A stretch of 64,000 bases of DNA from Mesorhizobium sp. B2-3-4 (GTDB lineage: Bacteria; Pseudomonadota; Alphaproteobacteria; Rhizobiales; Rhizobiaceae): positions 1 through 64,000 of the forward strand of contig NZ_VFVY01000005.1 of assembly GCF_006442315.1 (NCBI RefSeq), in the 5' to 3' direction. The notes under the pieces were generated by a model. The model did no database searches and was not told where the DNA came from. It saw only the letters and a program-made list of their open reading frames with translations. Positions 1-8,600 of the stretch are shown piece by piece (position 1 is the stretch's first letter; each line of letters begins with the position of its first letter). Made by a program: the position numbers and the translations under genes.

Positions 1-356
1 TCGATCATTTCCTGCACTTCGCCGAGCCCCTCGGACGGGATCTTGCCGACCTCGATCGACACCAGCCGGCCGAGCTCTGCCTTGTGCGCGCGAAGTTCCT
101 CGCCGAGCAGCCGCACCAGTTCGCCGCGCTTGGGACCCGGAACCAGCCGCCATGACTGGAAAGCCTTGTGCGCTCCGTCGATGGTCTTTGCCGCGTCGGC
201 TGGCGAGATCGTCTTCAGCGCCGCGATCTGCTCGCCCGTCACCGGGCTGCGCACGATCAGGTCGCCGCCCGAAAGCGCCTCCCTGGCCACGCCCAGTTTA
301 GCCAGAAGCTCTGCCGTTTCCTTCGCCACATCCATCGATTTGACCGCAATGTTCAT
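1..356 (-). CDS. Aldehyde dehydrogenase, ALDH7/alpha-aminoadipate semialdehyde type (partial)
   Basis: Only the first 118 codons are in the window; the gene runs off the left edge. The N-terminus has the ALDH7 (antiquitin/AmaB/Pcd) pattern: a section reading RSPVTGE followed by AFQSW, PGPKRGELVR and SIEVGKI..EGLGEVQE, which is close to the antiquitin family and less like betaine- or succinate-semialdehyde dehydrogenases. The catalytic Cys and Glu lie beyond the edge and cannot be seen. The family oxidises 2-aminoadipate 6-semialdehyde to 2-aminoadipate in lysine degradation. It starts 21 bases after the D-2-hydroxyglutarate dehydrogenase stop codon, on the same strand, so it is the third gene of a likely operon. 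The role is inferred from family plus neighbours and is fairly secure. Confidence 0.85.
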   Translation of the reverse strand, partial: MNIAVKSMDVAKETAELLAKLGVAREALSGGDLIVRSPVTGEQIAALKTISPADAAKTIDGAHKAFQSWRLVPGPKRGELVRLLGEELRAHKAELGRLVSIEVGKIPSEGLGEVQEMI

Positions 357-377
357 CTGAAGAACTCCTGTCCTGAT

Positions 378-1799
378 CTATCCGAAACACACCGAGCCGA
401 GACGTCCAGGCGATGTCAGTCGCTTCAGGCCGGCGGCAAGGTCCTTGCTTTTCTGTTGGGTGTAGAGGTCGTAATAGGCCTGGTTTTTCCGGCCTATTCC
501 GTGCTCGGCGCTGAAGCTGCCGCCGAACCGTTCGACGGCGACGGAATAGACCCAGTCGCGCAGCTGTTGTTCGAGACGATCATCGACAAGGCCGGTGCGC
601 GCCTCGTCGATGACGAGATTGAAATGCACGCCGCCATCGCCGACATGGCCGAAATCGAAGATCGAGACACCGGCAAAATGGCCGGGCAGCTCAAGCTTCA
701 TCCAGTCGCGGAACGCCAGCACGTCCGCACGGCGGAACGACAGATCGAAAGCGACAAGGCGTCCGGCATGCCTGACGCCTTCCGACAATGTGTGACGCAG
801 CGCCCACATCTCATGGGCGGGACCGACGAAAGCGTCGGCGAGCGGCATGCCGTCCGCTTCCCATATCTCGGTCAGCGCGGCTTCCAGGACCGCATCGAGG
901 CGCTGTTCGCCATCGCGCGGCGTCCAGCTGCGTGAAATTTCAGCCAGGATGACATAGTCGGGGATATCCCGGTTGCGGAAGGGATTGCGAAGCGATGGGA
1001 CATGGGCGAGCGCGGCGCCGATGGCATTGGCGGACATGCCCTCGAACGCCGACAGATACGAGCCAAGCCGCTCCTCCATCATGCGCAGCAACAGCATGAC
1101 CGCACCGCCGTTTCGCGGCACCAGATAGGCGGTCGAGACCTGCCTGGGCAAACGCTCCAGATTGAGCACGCACTCGGTGACGATGCCGAAGGCGCCGGAG
1201 GTGCCGACGAAAAGCTGCTTCCAATCGACGCCGGTGTTGTTCTTGCGCAATCCCGACAGCAGGTCGACCACGCTGCCGGCCTCATCGGCTAGAACGACTT
1301 TCACACCAAGCGTGTTGTTGCGCACATCGCCATATCTGAGGAAACGCGAGCCGCCGGTGTTGGTCGCCAGCATGCCGCCGATGCGCGGATCGGCGCCGAG
1401 GTCGACTGGAAACAGCAGACCATGCGGCTCAAGCCGTGCGTTGATGTCCGAAAGCCGGGCGCCGGCATCGACATGCAGCGATCGGTTGTCGACATCGAGA
1501 TCGAAGATCGGCGTCATGCGATCGAGGCTGAGCACGACCTGCTCGCCGCTGCCGTCCGGTGTCGAACCCGACACCAATCCCGTATTTCCGGATTGCGCGA
1601 CAAGCGAGAGACCTTCGCGGACACAATAAGCAACGCAGGCGGATATCGCTGCTGTATCGCATGGGCGCAAGACGAGTGCGGCACGGCCCCTGTCGTAACG
1701 GGCGCCGTTCTCATAGGGAGCCATCCCGGCGGGGTCACGCACGACACCCTGATCGCCGAGGATTTCCGCCAGTGCCGCCTTGTGCCGCTCGTTGATCAT
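378..1799 (-). CDS. FAD-linked oxidase, probable D-2-hydroxyglutarate dehydrogenase
   Basis: A 473-residue flavoprotein of the D2HGDH/glycolate oxidase GlcD type. The N-terminal PCMH-type FAD-binding domain (about residues 35-215) contains the AQSGNTGLVSGS loop, and the C-terminal FAD-oxidase domain (about 220-470) contains GHVGDGGVHFNL and the HGIGRKNQ motif that supplies FAD and metal ligands. The enzyme oxidises D-2-hydroxyglutarate to 2-oxoglutarate, passing electrons to the respiratory chain. The assignment to D-2-hydroxyglutarate rather than lactate or glycolate rests on its position: 9 bases after hglS, whose product is D-2-hydroxyglutarate, and followed by the aminoadipate semialdehyde dehydrogenase. 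Length is normal for the family and the gene looks intact. Confidence 0.85.
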   Translation of the reverse strand: MINERHKAALAEILGDQGVVRDPAGMAPYENGARYDRGRAALVLRPCDTAAISACVAYCVREGLSLVAQSGNTGLVSGSTPDGSGEQVVLSLDRMTPIFDLDVDNRSLHVDAGARLSDINARLEPHGLLFPVDLGADPRIGGMLATNTGGSRFLRYGDVRNNTLGVKVVLADEAGSVVDLLSGLRKNNTGVDWKQLFVGTSGAFGIVTECVLNLERLPRQVSTAYLVPRNGGAVMLLLRMMEERLGSYLSAFEGMSANAIGAALAHVPSLRNPFRNRDIPDYVILAEISRSWTPRDGEQRLDAVLEAALTEIWEADGMPLADAFVGPAHEMWALRHTLSEGVRHAGRLVAFDLSFRRADVLAFRDWMKLELPGHFAGVSIFDFGHVGDGGVHFNLVIDEARTGLVDDRLEQQLRDWVYSVAVERFGGSFSAEHGIGRKNQAYYDLYTQQKSKDLAAGLKRLTSPGRLGSVCFG

Positions 1800-1808
1800 G
1801 CCTGCCGT

Positions 1809-3206
1809 CTATTCTGCCGCCTGGAGGCTGCGCAGCGTGCTCAGACACCTGTCGATCGACGCCTGTTCGATGGCCGCATAGTGCTCGAACTCGTCGAGAA
1901 CGGCAGCCCCGAGGGCCGTTTCGAAACGCTGCTGGTTCGGACTAGCGACAAAGTCCTGCCCAGCATCGTCGCCGAGATTGGATTGAAAGATGCCGGCAGC
2001 GCTCACCGGAAGGAAATCCTCATAGACGATAGGATCGAAACGGACATAGCCTTGGCTCAGCAAGCCATCGATCCCGTCCGCACAGGTACCTCGAACCTGG
2101 TGCCCGCGCTCGGTCGGCGAATAGGTGAAATAGCCTAGACCAGCCGCACGGATGCCTTCCCATGTATCGGGGAATGCCTCGAATGCCCGAGACAGGGCCG
2201 CGACATATTCGGCCGCATTCGACCCGTCTGCGGCCGGACGGACGACGGCGCGGGTGGTCTCCAACAGCCTGTCGTATAGCGCCCTGCCTTTTGCCGTCAG
2301 TGCGATGCCGCGTTGCTCGATCTCGCCGAAACGCGCCGTGTGCGAGCCTTTCGTCCAGCCATCGCCGGACTTGAAGGACACCGCTTCATCCAGCGCCTTG
2401 AACGACGTCTGCCGCAGGAGGATCGGGCACGTGCGCGATGGCGGTCCTTCGATAACCGCTTTCGGCACGATGCCGCGCGCCGGCATTGCGCGTTGCACCG
2501 CATCGATGTCCAGCGTGCCTGGGGTGAGATGATTGATGTGCGGTCCCTTGAAGGAGACCACGTCGGCGACCAGCCGATGCGCCTGATGCAGCCTGCGGTA
2601 CATGTCGGCGCTAACGCAGGCCCGGTCATGCCAGCGGAAGGTCTCGAGAATTTCGGCGACAAACTGGTCCGCATCATCACGATGCAGGCCGCCCTGCCCA
2701 TGGGCAAGATCGGTCAATCTCAGGGCGTTGGGGGTGAAAATCCGGCGATCCGCGAGGACGTCCTGCGCTTCCTTACGCAAACGTTCGTCGGCGATCAGAT
2801 CGATCCTTAGCAAAGAGGTGAACACACGAAACGGATTGGTGTTGAGCGCCTCGGCGCCAACCGGGCGGAATGCCGTCGCGTGAACGGGTACGCCCGCCGT
2901 GCTGAGGTCATAGTAGCCGACCGGATGCATGCCCATCACCGCAAAGACGCGCCGCATCATCGACAGTTCGGCCGGCGTTCCCAGGCGGATCGCGCCATGG
3001 CGCTCATGGGAAATGCGATCAAGCGCACCCGCTGCTTCAAGCTGCCGGCGCAGCGCCGGCGTGGCTTCCAGCACTTCGGCGTTGATCTCGGCGACCAGCT
3101 CCATCAGAGTCCCGTAGGCGGGGACCTCGGTTCGATACATGGCCGACATCGCCGACGAGAAGGCAGCGCGGATCTCGTTGGGAGCAATGAAAACAACGTC
3201 TTTCAT
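1809..3206 (-). CDS. hglS: 2-oxoadipate dioxygenase/decarboxylase (DUF1338, HglS/YdcJ family)
   Basis: 465 residues from the chosen ATG (MKDVVFIAPNEIRAAFS); the frame stays open upstream to 3416 but that extension lies in the control region and is not protein-like. The sequence has the DUF1338 layout, including GYYDLSTAGVPVHATAFRPV near residue 95, HINHLTPGTLDID near 225 and the C-terminal EDFLPVSAAGIFQSNL. HglS is a non-haem iron enzyme that converts 2-oxoadipate to D-2-hydroxyglutarate with loss of CO2 in bacterial D-lysine/2-aminoadipate catabolism. The candidate metal-binding His residues (in PVHAT and HINH) are present. First gene of the operon with the dehydrogenase and ALDH; a LysR regulator diverges from it. 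Length matches the characterised Pseudomonas enzyme. Confidence 0.88.
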   Translation of the reverse strand: MKDVVFIAPNEIRAAFSSAMSAMYRTEVPAYGTLMELVAEINAEVLEATPALRRQLEAAGALDRISHERHGAIRLGTPAELSMMRRVFAVMGMHPVGYYDLSTAGVPVHATAFRPVGAEALNTNPFRVFTSLLRIDLIADERLRKEAQDVLADRRIFTPNALRLTDLAHGQGGLHRDDADQFVAEILETFRWHDRACVSADMYRRLHQAHRLVADVVSFKGPHINHLTPGTLDIDAVQRAMPARGIVPKAVIEGPPSRTCPILLRQTSFKALDEAVSFKSGDGWTKGSHTARFGEIEQRGIALTAKGRALYDRLLETTRAVVRPAADGSNAAEYVAALSRAFEAFPDTWEGIRAAGLGYFTYSPTERGHQVRGTCADGIDGLLSQGYVRFDPIVYEDFLPVSAAGIFQSNLGDDAGQDFVASPNQQRFETALGAAVLDEFEHYAAIEQASIDRCLSTLRSLQAAE

Positions 3207-3315
3207 GGTGCGGTGCCGCTTGTCAGAAAAGAGAAGATCATTCCGAAAAAGAGTGATATCGAACTTCAGGCAGCGCGGATTGCAATGATTTCGAATAGGT
3301 TGATGCTGGATACGC
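3207..3315. promoter_or_regulatory. Divergent control region hglS / LysR
   Basis: 109 bases separate the hglS start from the LysR start. The segment is AT-richer than its surroundings and contains the self-complementary ATTGCAAT at about 3279-3286, a plausible LysR-type half-site. By the usual LysR arrangement this region would hold both promoters and the regulator's binding site. No clear -35/-10 pair was identified, so this is placement by context only. Confidence 0.4.
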
Positions 3316-4218
3316 ATGATGCTGAGCAGAAGCTTGATGCCCGACCTGCTCGCGATCCAGGCGTTCGAGTGCGCGGCGCGACATGCGAGCTTCACGCGCG
3401 CCGGCCGCGAGCTCAACCTGACGCAGAGCGCCGTCAGCCGTCAGGTGAAAGACCTGGAAAACTATCTCGGAACCCAGCTGTTCGACCGCATCCGGCAACG
3501 CGTGGTGTTGTCCGAGGATGGACGGCGCTTTCTGCCGGAGGCACGAAAGCTGCTCCGGCAGGCCGAGGAAACGATGCTGCGCGCCATGTCCTCGGCGGAA
3601 GCCAGATCGAGCCTCAGCATCGCCACCTTGCCGACTTTCGGCAGCCGGTGGCTCAGTCCGCGCCTGCCCGATTTTCTGCGCCAGCACCCTGGCGTCGTTC
3701 TCGACGTCGGCTCGCGATCGTCGCCGTTTGATTTCGAAGAAGGGAATTTTGAAATCGCCATCCACTATGGCCGGCCGATCTGGGCGGGCGCCACCTGCAC
3801 TTATCTCTGCAGCGAGTCCATCCTGCCGGTAGCCGGCGGCGCGCTGCTGCGGTCAGAAGTTGCTATGACGCCCGCCGCTTTTCTCAACGCGCCATTGCTG
3901 CATCTGACGACGCGTCCAAGGCTTTGGTCGCAATGGCTTGAGCTGGCGGGGCAAACCGATGAGAGTGCATATCGCGGGCATCGTTTCGATCAATTCTCGA
4001 TGATCATCGAGGCGGCGGTTGGCGGCATGGGTTACGCGCTGCTGCCCCGCTACCTCATCGAACAGGAATTGAAATCCGGTGAGCTTCGGGTCGTTCTCGA
4101 CCTGCCTATGGAAACAGACAATTGCTATTATGTCGTCTTGCCGGAACTCAGAGCCCATTCTCCCATATGCCAGCATTTCGTTGCGTGGCTGATGGGTCAG
4201 ATCGGCAAGAGCATCTAG
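3316..4218 (+). CDS. LysR-family regulator, GcvA-like, of the lysine/2-oxoadipate operon
   Basis: 300 residues. The winged helix-turn-helix occupies about residues 10-67 (AFECAARHASFTRAGRELNL, then QSAVSRQVKDLE), with the GcvA-subfamily feature of a substrate-binding domain that reads out small ligands at about 95-295. Start is either ATG 3316 or the in-frame ATG 3337 (MPDLLAIQAFE), which is closer to typical GcvA N-termini; neither has a strong ribosome binding site. It is transcribed away from hglS with 109 bases between the genes, the standard LysR layout, so it most likely controls that operon and itself in response to a lysine-pathway intermediate. The effector cannot be deduced. Confidence 0.85.
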   Translation: MMLSRSLMPDLLAIQAFECAARHASFTRAGRELNLTQSAVSRQVKDLENYLGTQLFDRIRQRVVLSEDGRRFLPEARKLLRQAEETMLRAMSSAEARSSLSIATLPTFGSRWLSPRLPDFLRQHPGVVLDVGSRSSPFDFEEGNFEIAIHYGRPIWAGATCTYLCSESILPVAGGALLRSEVAMTPAAFLNAPLLHLTTRPRLWSQWLELAGQTDESAYRGHRFDQFSMIIEAAVGGMGYALLPRYLIEQELKSGELRVVLDLPMETDNCYYVVLPELRAHSPICQHFVAWLMGQIGKSI

Positions 4219-4516
4219 AACGGCTCGGCGTCTCCGAAGCCGCCGGACCAATCTGCATCGGCCGGGGCGCCGGCACACCACGGTCGCCAATTGCCGCATG
4301 CATCGTTGCGCAGTCTTTTACCGCCCGCGGAATTGCGTAGCTGTGATGGTGCAGTCGACGAAAAGGACAATTGACGAACGGGCATCGGCCCTAAGTTCGT
4401 TCAAACCGCCGATGAATTGGTAGCACAATATATAACATACACGCTGGAATAAGCTTGACACTCCGTGTCTGCCGCAAATTTCTCAGCAAATTCAATACAT
4501 TACATGCAAAATCCGA
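4219..4516. other. Intergenic stretch with no gene seen
   Basis: About 300 bases between the LysR gene and the tRNA. The part from 4360 on becomes AT-rich. I found no credible coding sequence, strong hairpin followed by a T-run, or recognisable RNA. Confidence 0.6.
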
Positions 4517-4593
4517 TGGTACCGTTGGCTGGGATCGAACCAGCGACCTCCGGATCCACAATCCGGCGCTCTAACCATCTGAGCTACAACGGC
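4517..4593 (-). tRNA. tRNA-His (GTG), CCA encoded, G-1 absent
   Basis: Read on the minus strand, the 77-base gene folds as a standard cloverleaf. The acceptor stem GCCGTTG pairs with CAACGGT (one G-T wobble at the first pair), the D arm contains TAGCTCAGATGGTTAGAGC, the anticodon loop TTGTGGA holds GTG for His, and the T arm reads GGTTCGATCCC. The 3' CCA is encoded. The base before the acceptor stem is T rather than G, and the discriminator is A rather than C, so the usual tRNA-His signature G-1:C73 is missing. A group of alphaproteobacteria including rhizobia is known to have lost it. Confidence 0.95.
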
Positions 4594-4748
4594 ACGTCTC
4601 AACGTTGGTAGCAGGATCGAGGTCGAAGGTTCATTCTCCGCGATCCGCTCTCTCGTTCGGCGATGCGTCCTTACGGGCTAATGGATTTTAATTCAAGGGT
4701 TTTGCGAGGCAAAGGTTGCTTGCCCACAACAGGTACCTTTTCACCGGG

Positions 4749-4868
4749 CAAAGAAAAAGGCCGGCGGGAGGAGGTGCCGGCCTTTTCCTGTTACGAGCCA
4801 GCGGGAGGAGGTGCTGGCTGGTCACCCCGGAGGTGGAGGGAGGAGGTTCCACCCGCCGGGTATTCATC
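4749..4868 (-). ncRNA. Three-hairpin anti-Shine-Dalgarno sRNA, alpha-r14/cuckoo type (NfeR1-like)
   Basis: On the minus strand three consecutive stem-loops each expose the identical 10-base loop ACCTCCTCCC: plus-strand loops at 4838-4847, 4803-4812 and 4766-4775. Stems are GGTGGA/TCCACC (4832-4837 with 4848-4853), AGCCAGC/GCTGGCT (4796-4802 with 4813-4819) and GGCCGGC/GCCGGCC (4759-4765 with 4776-4782). The last stem is extended by A-T pairs and followed by a T-rich tail, a Rho-independent terminator. CCUCCUCCC loops complementary to ribosome binding sites, in one to several hairpins, define the cuckoo/alpha-r14 trans-acting sRNAs of rhizobia. The 5' end is uncertain: it may have its own promoter or be processed from the phasin 3' untranslated region, since the phasin stop codon is at 4944. 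Confidence 0.78.
4751..4786 (-). terminator. Rho-independent terminator of the sRNA and phasin transcript
   Basis: An 11-bp stem (plus strand 4755-4765 with 4776-4786), GC-rich at the loop end, with a 10-base loop; on the minus strand it runs into TTTTTCTTT. It is the third hairpin of the sRNA and also the first strong terminator after the phasin gene. Confidence 0.8.
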
Positions 4869-4943
4869 TGACCGTCACTGTCTCACATCTATTTGTCCGA
4901 CAAAATGCGACCTTTTGTTGCATCAGCGAACGATGTGCAGAAA

Positions 4944-5402
4944 TCAGGCAGCCTTGATTTCCTTGATCGCCTTCTCGAAGGCGGTCTTGATCGGCTTGGA
5001 GACGTCCTCGGCCGCCTTGGAGGCGACAGCCTGGAAGTCCTTGGCCTGCTCGACGCTCAGTTCGACGCGCTTGCGCAGGAAGGCGGTCTGCAGCTCGACG
5101 ACTTCCGACAGCGACTTGGCGGCGATCAGGGCTTCGAGATGCGAGAAGCCGGCCTCGGCATTGGCACGCAGCGCGGCGATGGTCTTGAGCGACAGGTCGC
5201 TGGAAACGGTCTTGGCGGTCTCATAGGTCGACTCCAGAGCCTTCTGGGTCTCCTCGGCACCGGTCTTGAGCTTGGCATAGGCCTCCTTCGACTGCTCAAC
5301 GCCCTTTTCGGCGAAAGCGCGCATCTGGTCGGTGGCCTTGGAAGCGTCGAAGCTCGGGAATTCAACGTTTTCGATCGTCTCGGCAGTCTTGGTCCTGGAC
5401 AT
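4944..5402 (-). CDS. phaP: Phasin (PHB granule-associated protein)
   Basis: 152 residues, highly charged and helical, with long amphipathic stretches (for example SKEAYAKLKTGAEETQKALE and FLRKRVELSVEQAKDFQAVA) matching the Phasin_2 family of rhizobia; there are no membrane segments or signal peptide. Phasins coat polyhydroxybutyrate granules and control their size and number. Starts at ATG 5402 after an AGGATGG ribosome binding site. The neighbouring kinase and acetoacetyl-CoA synthetase reproduce the order known from Sinorhizobium meliloti (acsA2, cbrA, phaP1), which supports the call. A TGCA-rich palindrome 78-111 bases upstream is a likely PhaR/AniA operator. Confidence 0.88.
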   Translation of the reverse strand: MSRTKTAETIENVEFPSFDASKATDQMRAFAEKGVEQSKEAYAKLKTGAEETQKALESTYETAKTVSSDLSLKTIAALRANAEAGFSHLEALIAAKSLSEVVELQTAFLRKRVELSVEQAKDFQAVASKAAEDVSKPIKTAFEKAIKEIKAA

Positions 5403-5479
5403 TTTCCATCCTTTTCAGCGGCAGCGGCTTTGACAGAAAGCCGTCTCGTTCATGTATGATGGCAATATAAAGGCAAATT

Positions 5480-5513
5480 TTGTGCATTGCAATATCTTTG
5501 TTGCACTGCACAA
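5480..5513. promoter_or_regulatory. TGCA-rich inverted repeat upstream of phasin, candidate PhaR (AniA) operator
   Basis: Two 13-base arms, TTGTGCATTGCAA (5480-5492) and TTGCACTGCACAA (5501-5513), are inverted copies with one mismatch, separated by 8 bases. PhaR proteins of alphaproteobacteria bind TGC-rich palindromes upstream of phasin genes and are released by PHB. The site lies in the 249-base gap between phaP and the divergent kinase gene, nearer phaP. Confidence 0.6.
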
Positions 5514-5651
5514 AAAAATTCTTTCCGGCCGTTAACCAAACGGCCAAAATTCGGCCTTTGCACGTTCTGGCTTGTGGACCTTCGCGGCTGCGGCTTTTAT
5601 TAACAAAGCGTTAACTGCAAATTCGCCGCTCCGTGAGGGTTCGCCAAGCGC

Positions 5652-8600
5652 ATGCCGTCCGAATATTCCTTCCTCGACGTCGCCGTGCTCGACGCGGTCC
5701 GCGAGCGGTTTGCCGCCGGCGACGCGATTGCGATCCTGTCGGTGGACCTCGAGCAGGTGATCTGGGCCAATGGGCCAGGCGCGGCCATGTTCGGCTATCC
5801 CGATATCGAAGCCATCATCGGCGCCTCGGCGCAGTTGCCGTCGATTGCGCGTCGCCAGATCATGGCCACCAGCGGTTTTCCCAAGATCGGCAGCGACCGG
5901 TCGATCATGGTGCGCCTGGCGACCGGCATGACCAGCCGCGCCGTCGGCTTCCTGGCCAGTGCGGTGACGCTGCCCGACGGGGAAGATGCCATCATGCTGG
6001 CGGTGCCGGCGGCGCAGACCGGCTCGCGCAGCGCCGGCGAGATCGCCGCGCGGGCCATCAGCGGCTTCACCGAAGATGGCCACTTCATTGCCTTCATCGA
6101 CGCCAAGGGCAATGTCGAGGCCGCCTCGGAAGGATTTTCGGCGCTTGGCATTGAGCCCGCGACACTGGCGGCGCTGGTGGCTGACGTCGCGGCCGAGGGC
6201 GAGCGCATCGTCAAGCGCCTCGTTCCGGGCGGCAGGACCTCCTACCCGGCCGGCCTCGCCCGGCTGACGCCGGAGCGGCATCTGCTGGTGGTGATCGACG
6301 AGGATCAACTCGAGGACAACGCATCTGCCCCGGCGGCTTCCTTGGACAGCCCGCCCGCGGCAGGCGAAGGCCCCGCCGAAGAGACTGCCGGCACGACAGG
6401 AGCGCCGGAAACCGCCCCGACAGAATACGAGCCCCCGCAGGACAATCAGCCGACGGCAGATGTTGCGCGGGCAGAGGCGATCGAACCGTTTGCCGCCGCC
6501 GAGGCCGGGCAGGAACCCGCCCCTTCCGACCCCGTGCCAGCCGATATGCCGGAACGGACGGCACAAGAGATCGAGGAGCCGACGCCATCGACACCGGTTG
6601 CCGCCGACAATGATCAGCCGGCAGCGGGCACGCCGGCACAGCACGATCATTGGTATTTCAATGCCGGCGAAGACGACTCGCCAGCCGCGCCGGAACCGAA
6701 AGGCGTGGCCGAAGCGGCCGTCACCGAGCCCCCGGCAGACAGCGTGAGGCAGGACGAGCCCACCGCACCCGTGGCTCCGGCCGCGCCCGTGGCCACCCGG
6801 ACGATAGACCGCTCGGCGGCGCCGATGCGTTTCGTCTGGCGCACCGACGCCGAGGGCAAGTTCAGCACGCTGTCGCCCGAATTCGCCGATATTGTCGGCC
6901 AGCCGGCCGCCGACGTGATCGGCCGACGCTTCAGGGATGTCGCGGCGGCGTTCGGCCTCGATGCGTCCGGCGAGATCGCCGGCCTGCTGGAGAGGCGCGA
7001 TACCTGGTCGGGCCGTTCCGTGCTGTGGCCTGTGGTCGGCACCGACCTGAAAATCCCGGTCGATCTGGCGGCATTGCCTGTCTATGGCCGCAGCCGCGCC
7101 TTCGAAGGTTTCCGCGGCTTCGGCGTCGCGCGAATCGGCGATGCGGTCGTCGATCCGGAAGCGATCGGCATGGCGCTGGTGCCTAATGGCGAGATGCCGG
7201 CGGCGGCGAAACCGGAAGCCGTGGAGACAGTGCCTGAGGAGCCGAAGGCCGGGGAGCCCATTGCGTCGGATCCGTTCAAGGGCGAAGTGCCGGCGCTGAC
7301 CATCGTTCCCAAACCGGAGCGGCGCTTCGCCGACAAGGTCATCAGGCTGGCCGAACACCGCCAACCTGCCAATGACAAGGGTCTGTCGACGCTGGAGCGC
7401 AGCGCCTTTCGCGAGATCGGCGAGCGGCTGAAGAAGGACAGTTCCACGGCCGAGCCGCCGGAAGCGGAAAAGCCGAACCTGGAAAGCCCGGCAAGGCCGA
7501 CGATCGAGACGCCGGCTGATCCGTCGGCACAAACGGGCGCACAAGCGTCGGCCGGGAAGACGGATGCTCCTGTCGAGCCGACCGCCGAGGCCGCGTCCAC
7601 GCCCGATGCCGTCCGGCGCGACGAGCCGCAAGAGGCCGGCGAAGCCGAGACGAAGCCGGATGAGGAAGCACCGCCGGAGGAAGCGGCCGACAGCGATGCC
7701 GGGGACGAAGCGGACCTGGCACTGCTGGACGGCGCTCATCCCGACGATCTGGCTCGCGACGATGTGGCTCGCGACGATGTGGCTCGTGACGATGTGGCTC
7801 GTGACGATGTGGCTCGTGACGATGTGGCTCGTGACGATGTGGCTCGTGACGAGCCGGCCGGTGTCTTGCCGCCCGTCAAGGGGTCACTGCTCAACTACGC
7901 CGAACAAAGCGACGAACCCAGTTCCATCGCAGACAACGATCAGCAGGTTGGTTCCGAGCCGGCGGCGTCTGAAACGCCGGAAACCGCCACGCCCGCCACT
8001 GCCGACGAACAACGGGTCACAACCGGCAACGCCGTGCATGACGCCGCCGACGACGATGACAGCATGACGGCCGCCGATTTCCGCGATGCCGAGGACAATG
8101 AGGACTGGTCCGGCGGCGGGGAAACGGCAGAGGTCGATGACCGCATCGCCGCGCCTTCCGAAGCACCGGCCGCCATGCAAGCCGCCACGTCCTCCGACGA
8201 GACCGCCAGCACGGACGATGCGGCCGAGATGCCGATCCAGCGGCCGCGCCTGCAGGTGCCGCCGCTCAAGACGCAGGGCTTCGTGCCGTCGGCTTTTGCC
8301 GTGGGTGACGAGAGCAAGGCGCCCGATACGTCACTGCTTGGCAAGCTGCCGGTGCCGCTGATCATCCATTCGGGCGACCAGTTGCACTATGCCAACGAGG
8401 AATTCCTCGATTTGACCGGGTACGAGACGCTCGATGATCTCGACGACGCCGGCGGCCTTGGCGCGCTGTTCGCCGATCCTTATGCCGATGACGGCGCCTC
8501 CGACGGCGGCGACCGGGCGCTGCGGCTGAAGACGCGCGAGGGACAGGAATTCCCGATCGACGCCATCCTGCGCTCCGTGCCCTGGCGCGACGGCAAGGCC

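Noticed and set aside
4751..4860. Three hairpins read as repeated terminators of the tRNA or a plus-strand gene
   Set aside because: On the plus strand the loops would be GGGAGGAGGT with no proper T-run after hairpins two and three; the minus strand gives a coherent sRNA ending in a terminator.
4663..5226. A 187-codon plus-strand frame over the sRNA and phasin
   Set aside because: It runs through three hairpins and antisense to phaP; codon pattern is that of a shadow.
5532..7739. A 735-codon minus-strand frame inside the kinase region
   Set aside because: Arg/Gly-rich antisense translation of the kinase N-terminal half; no start signal or domain.
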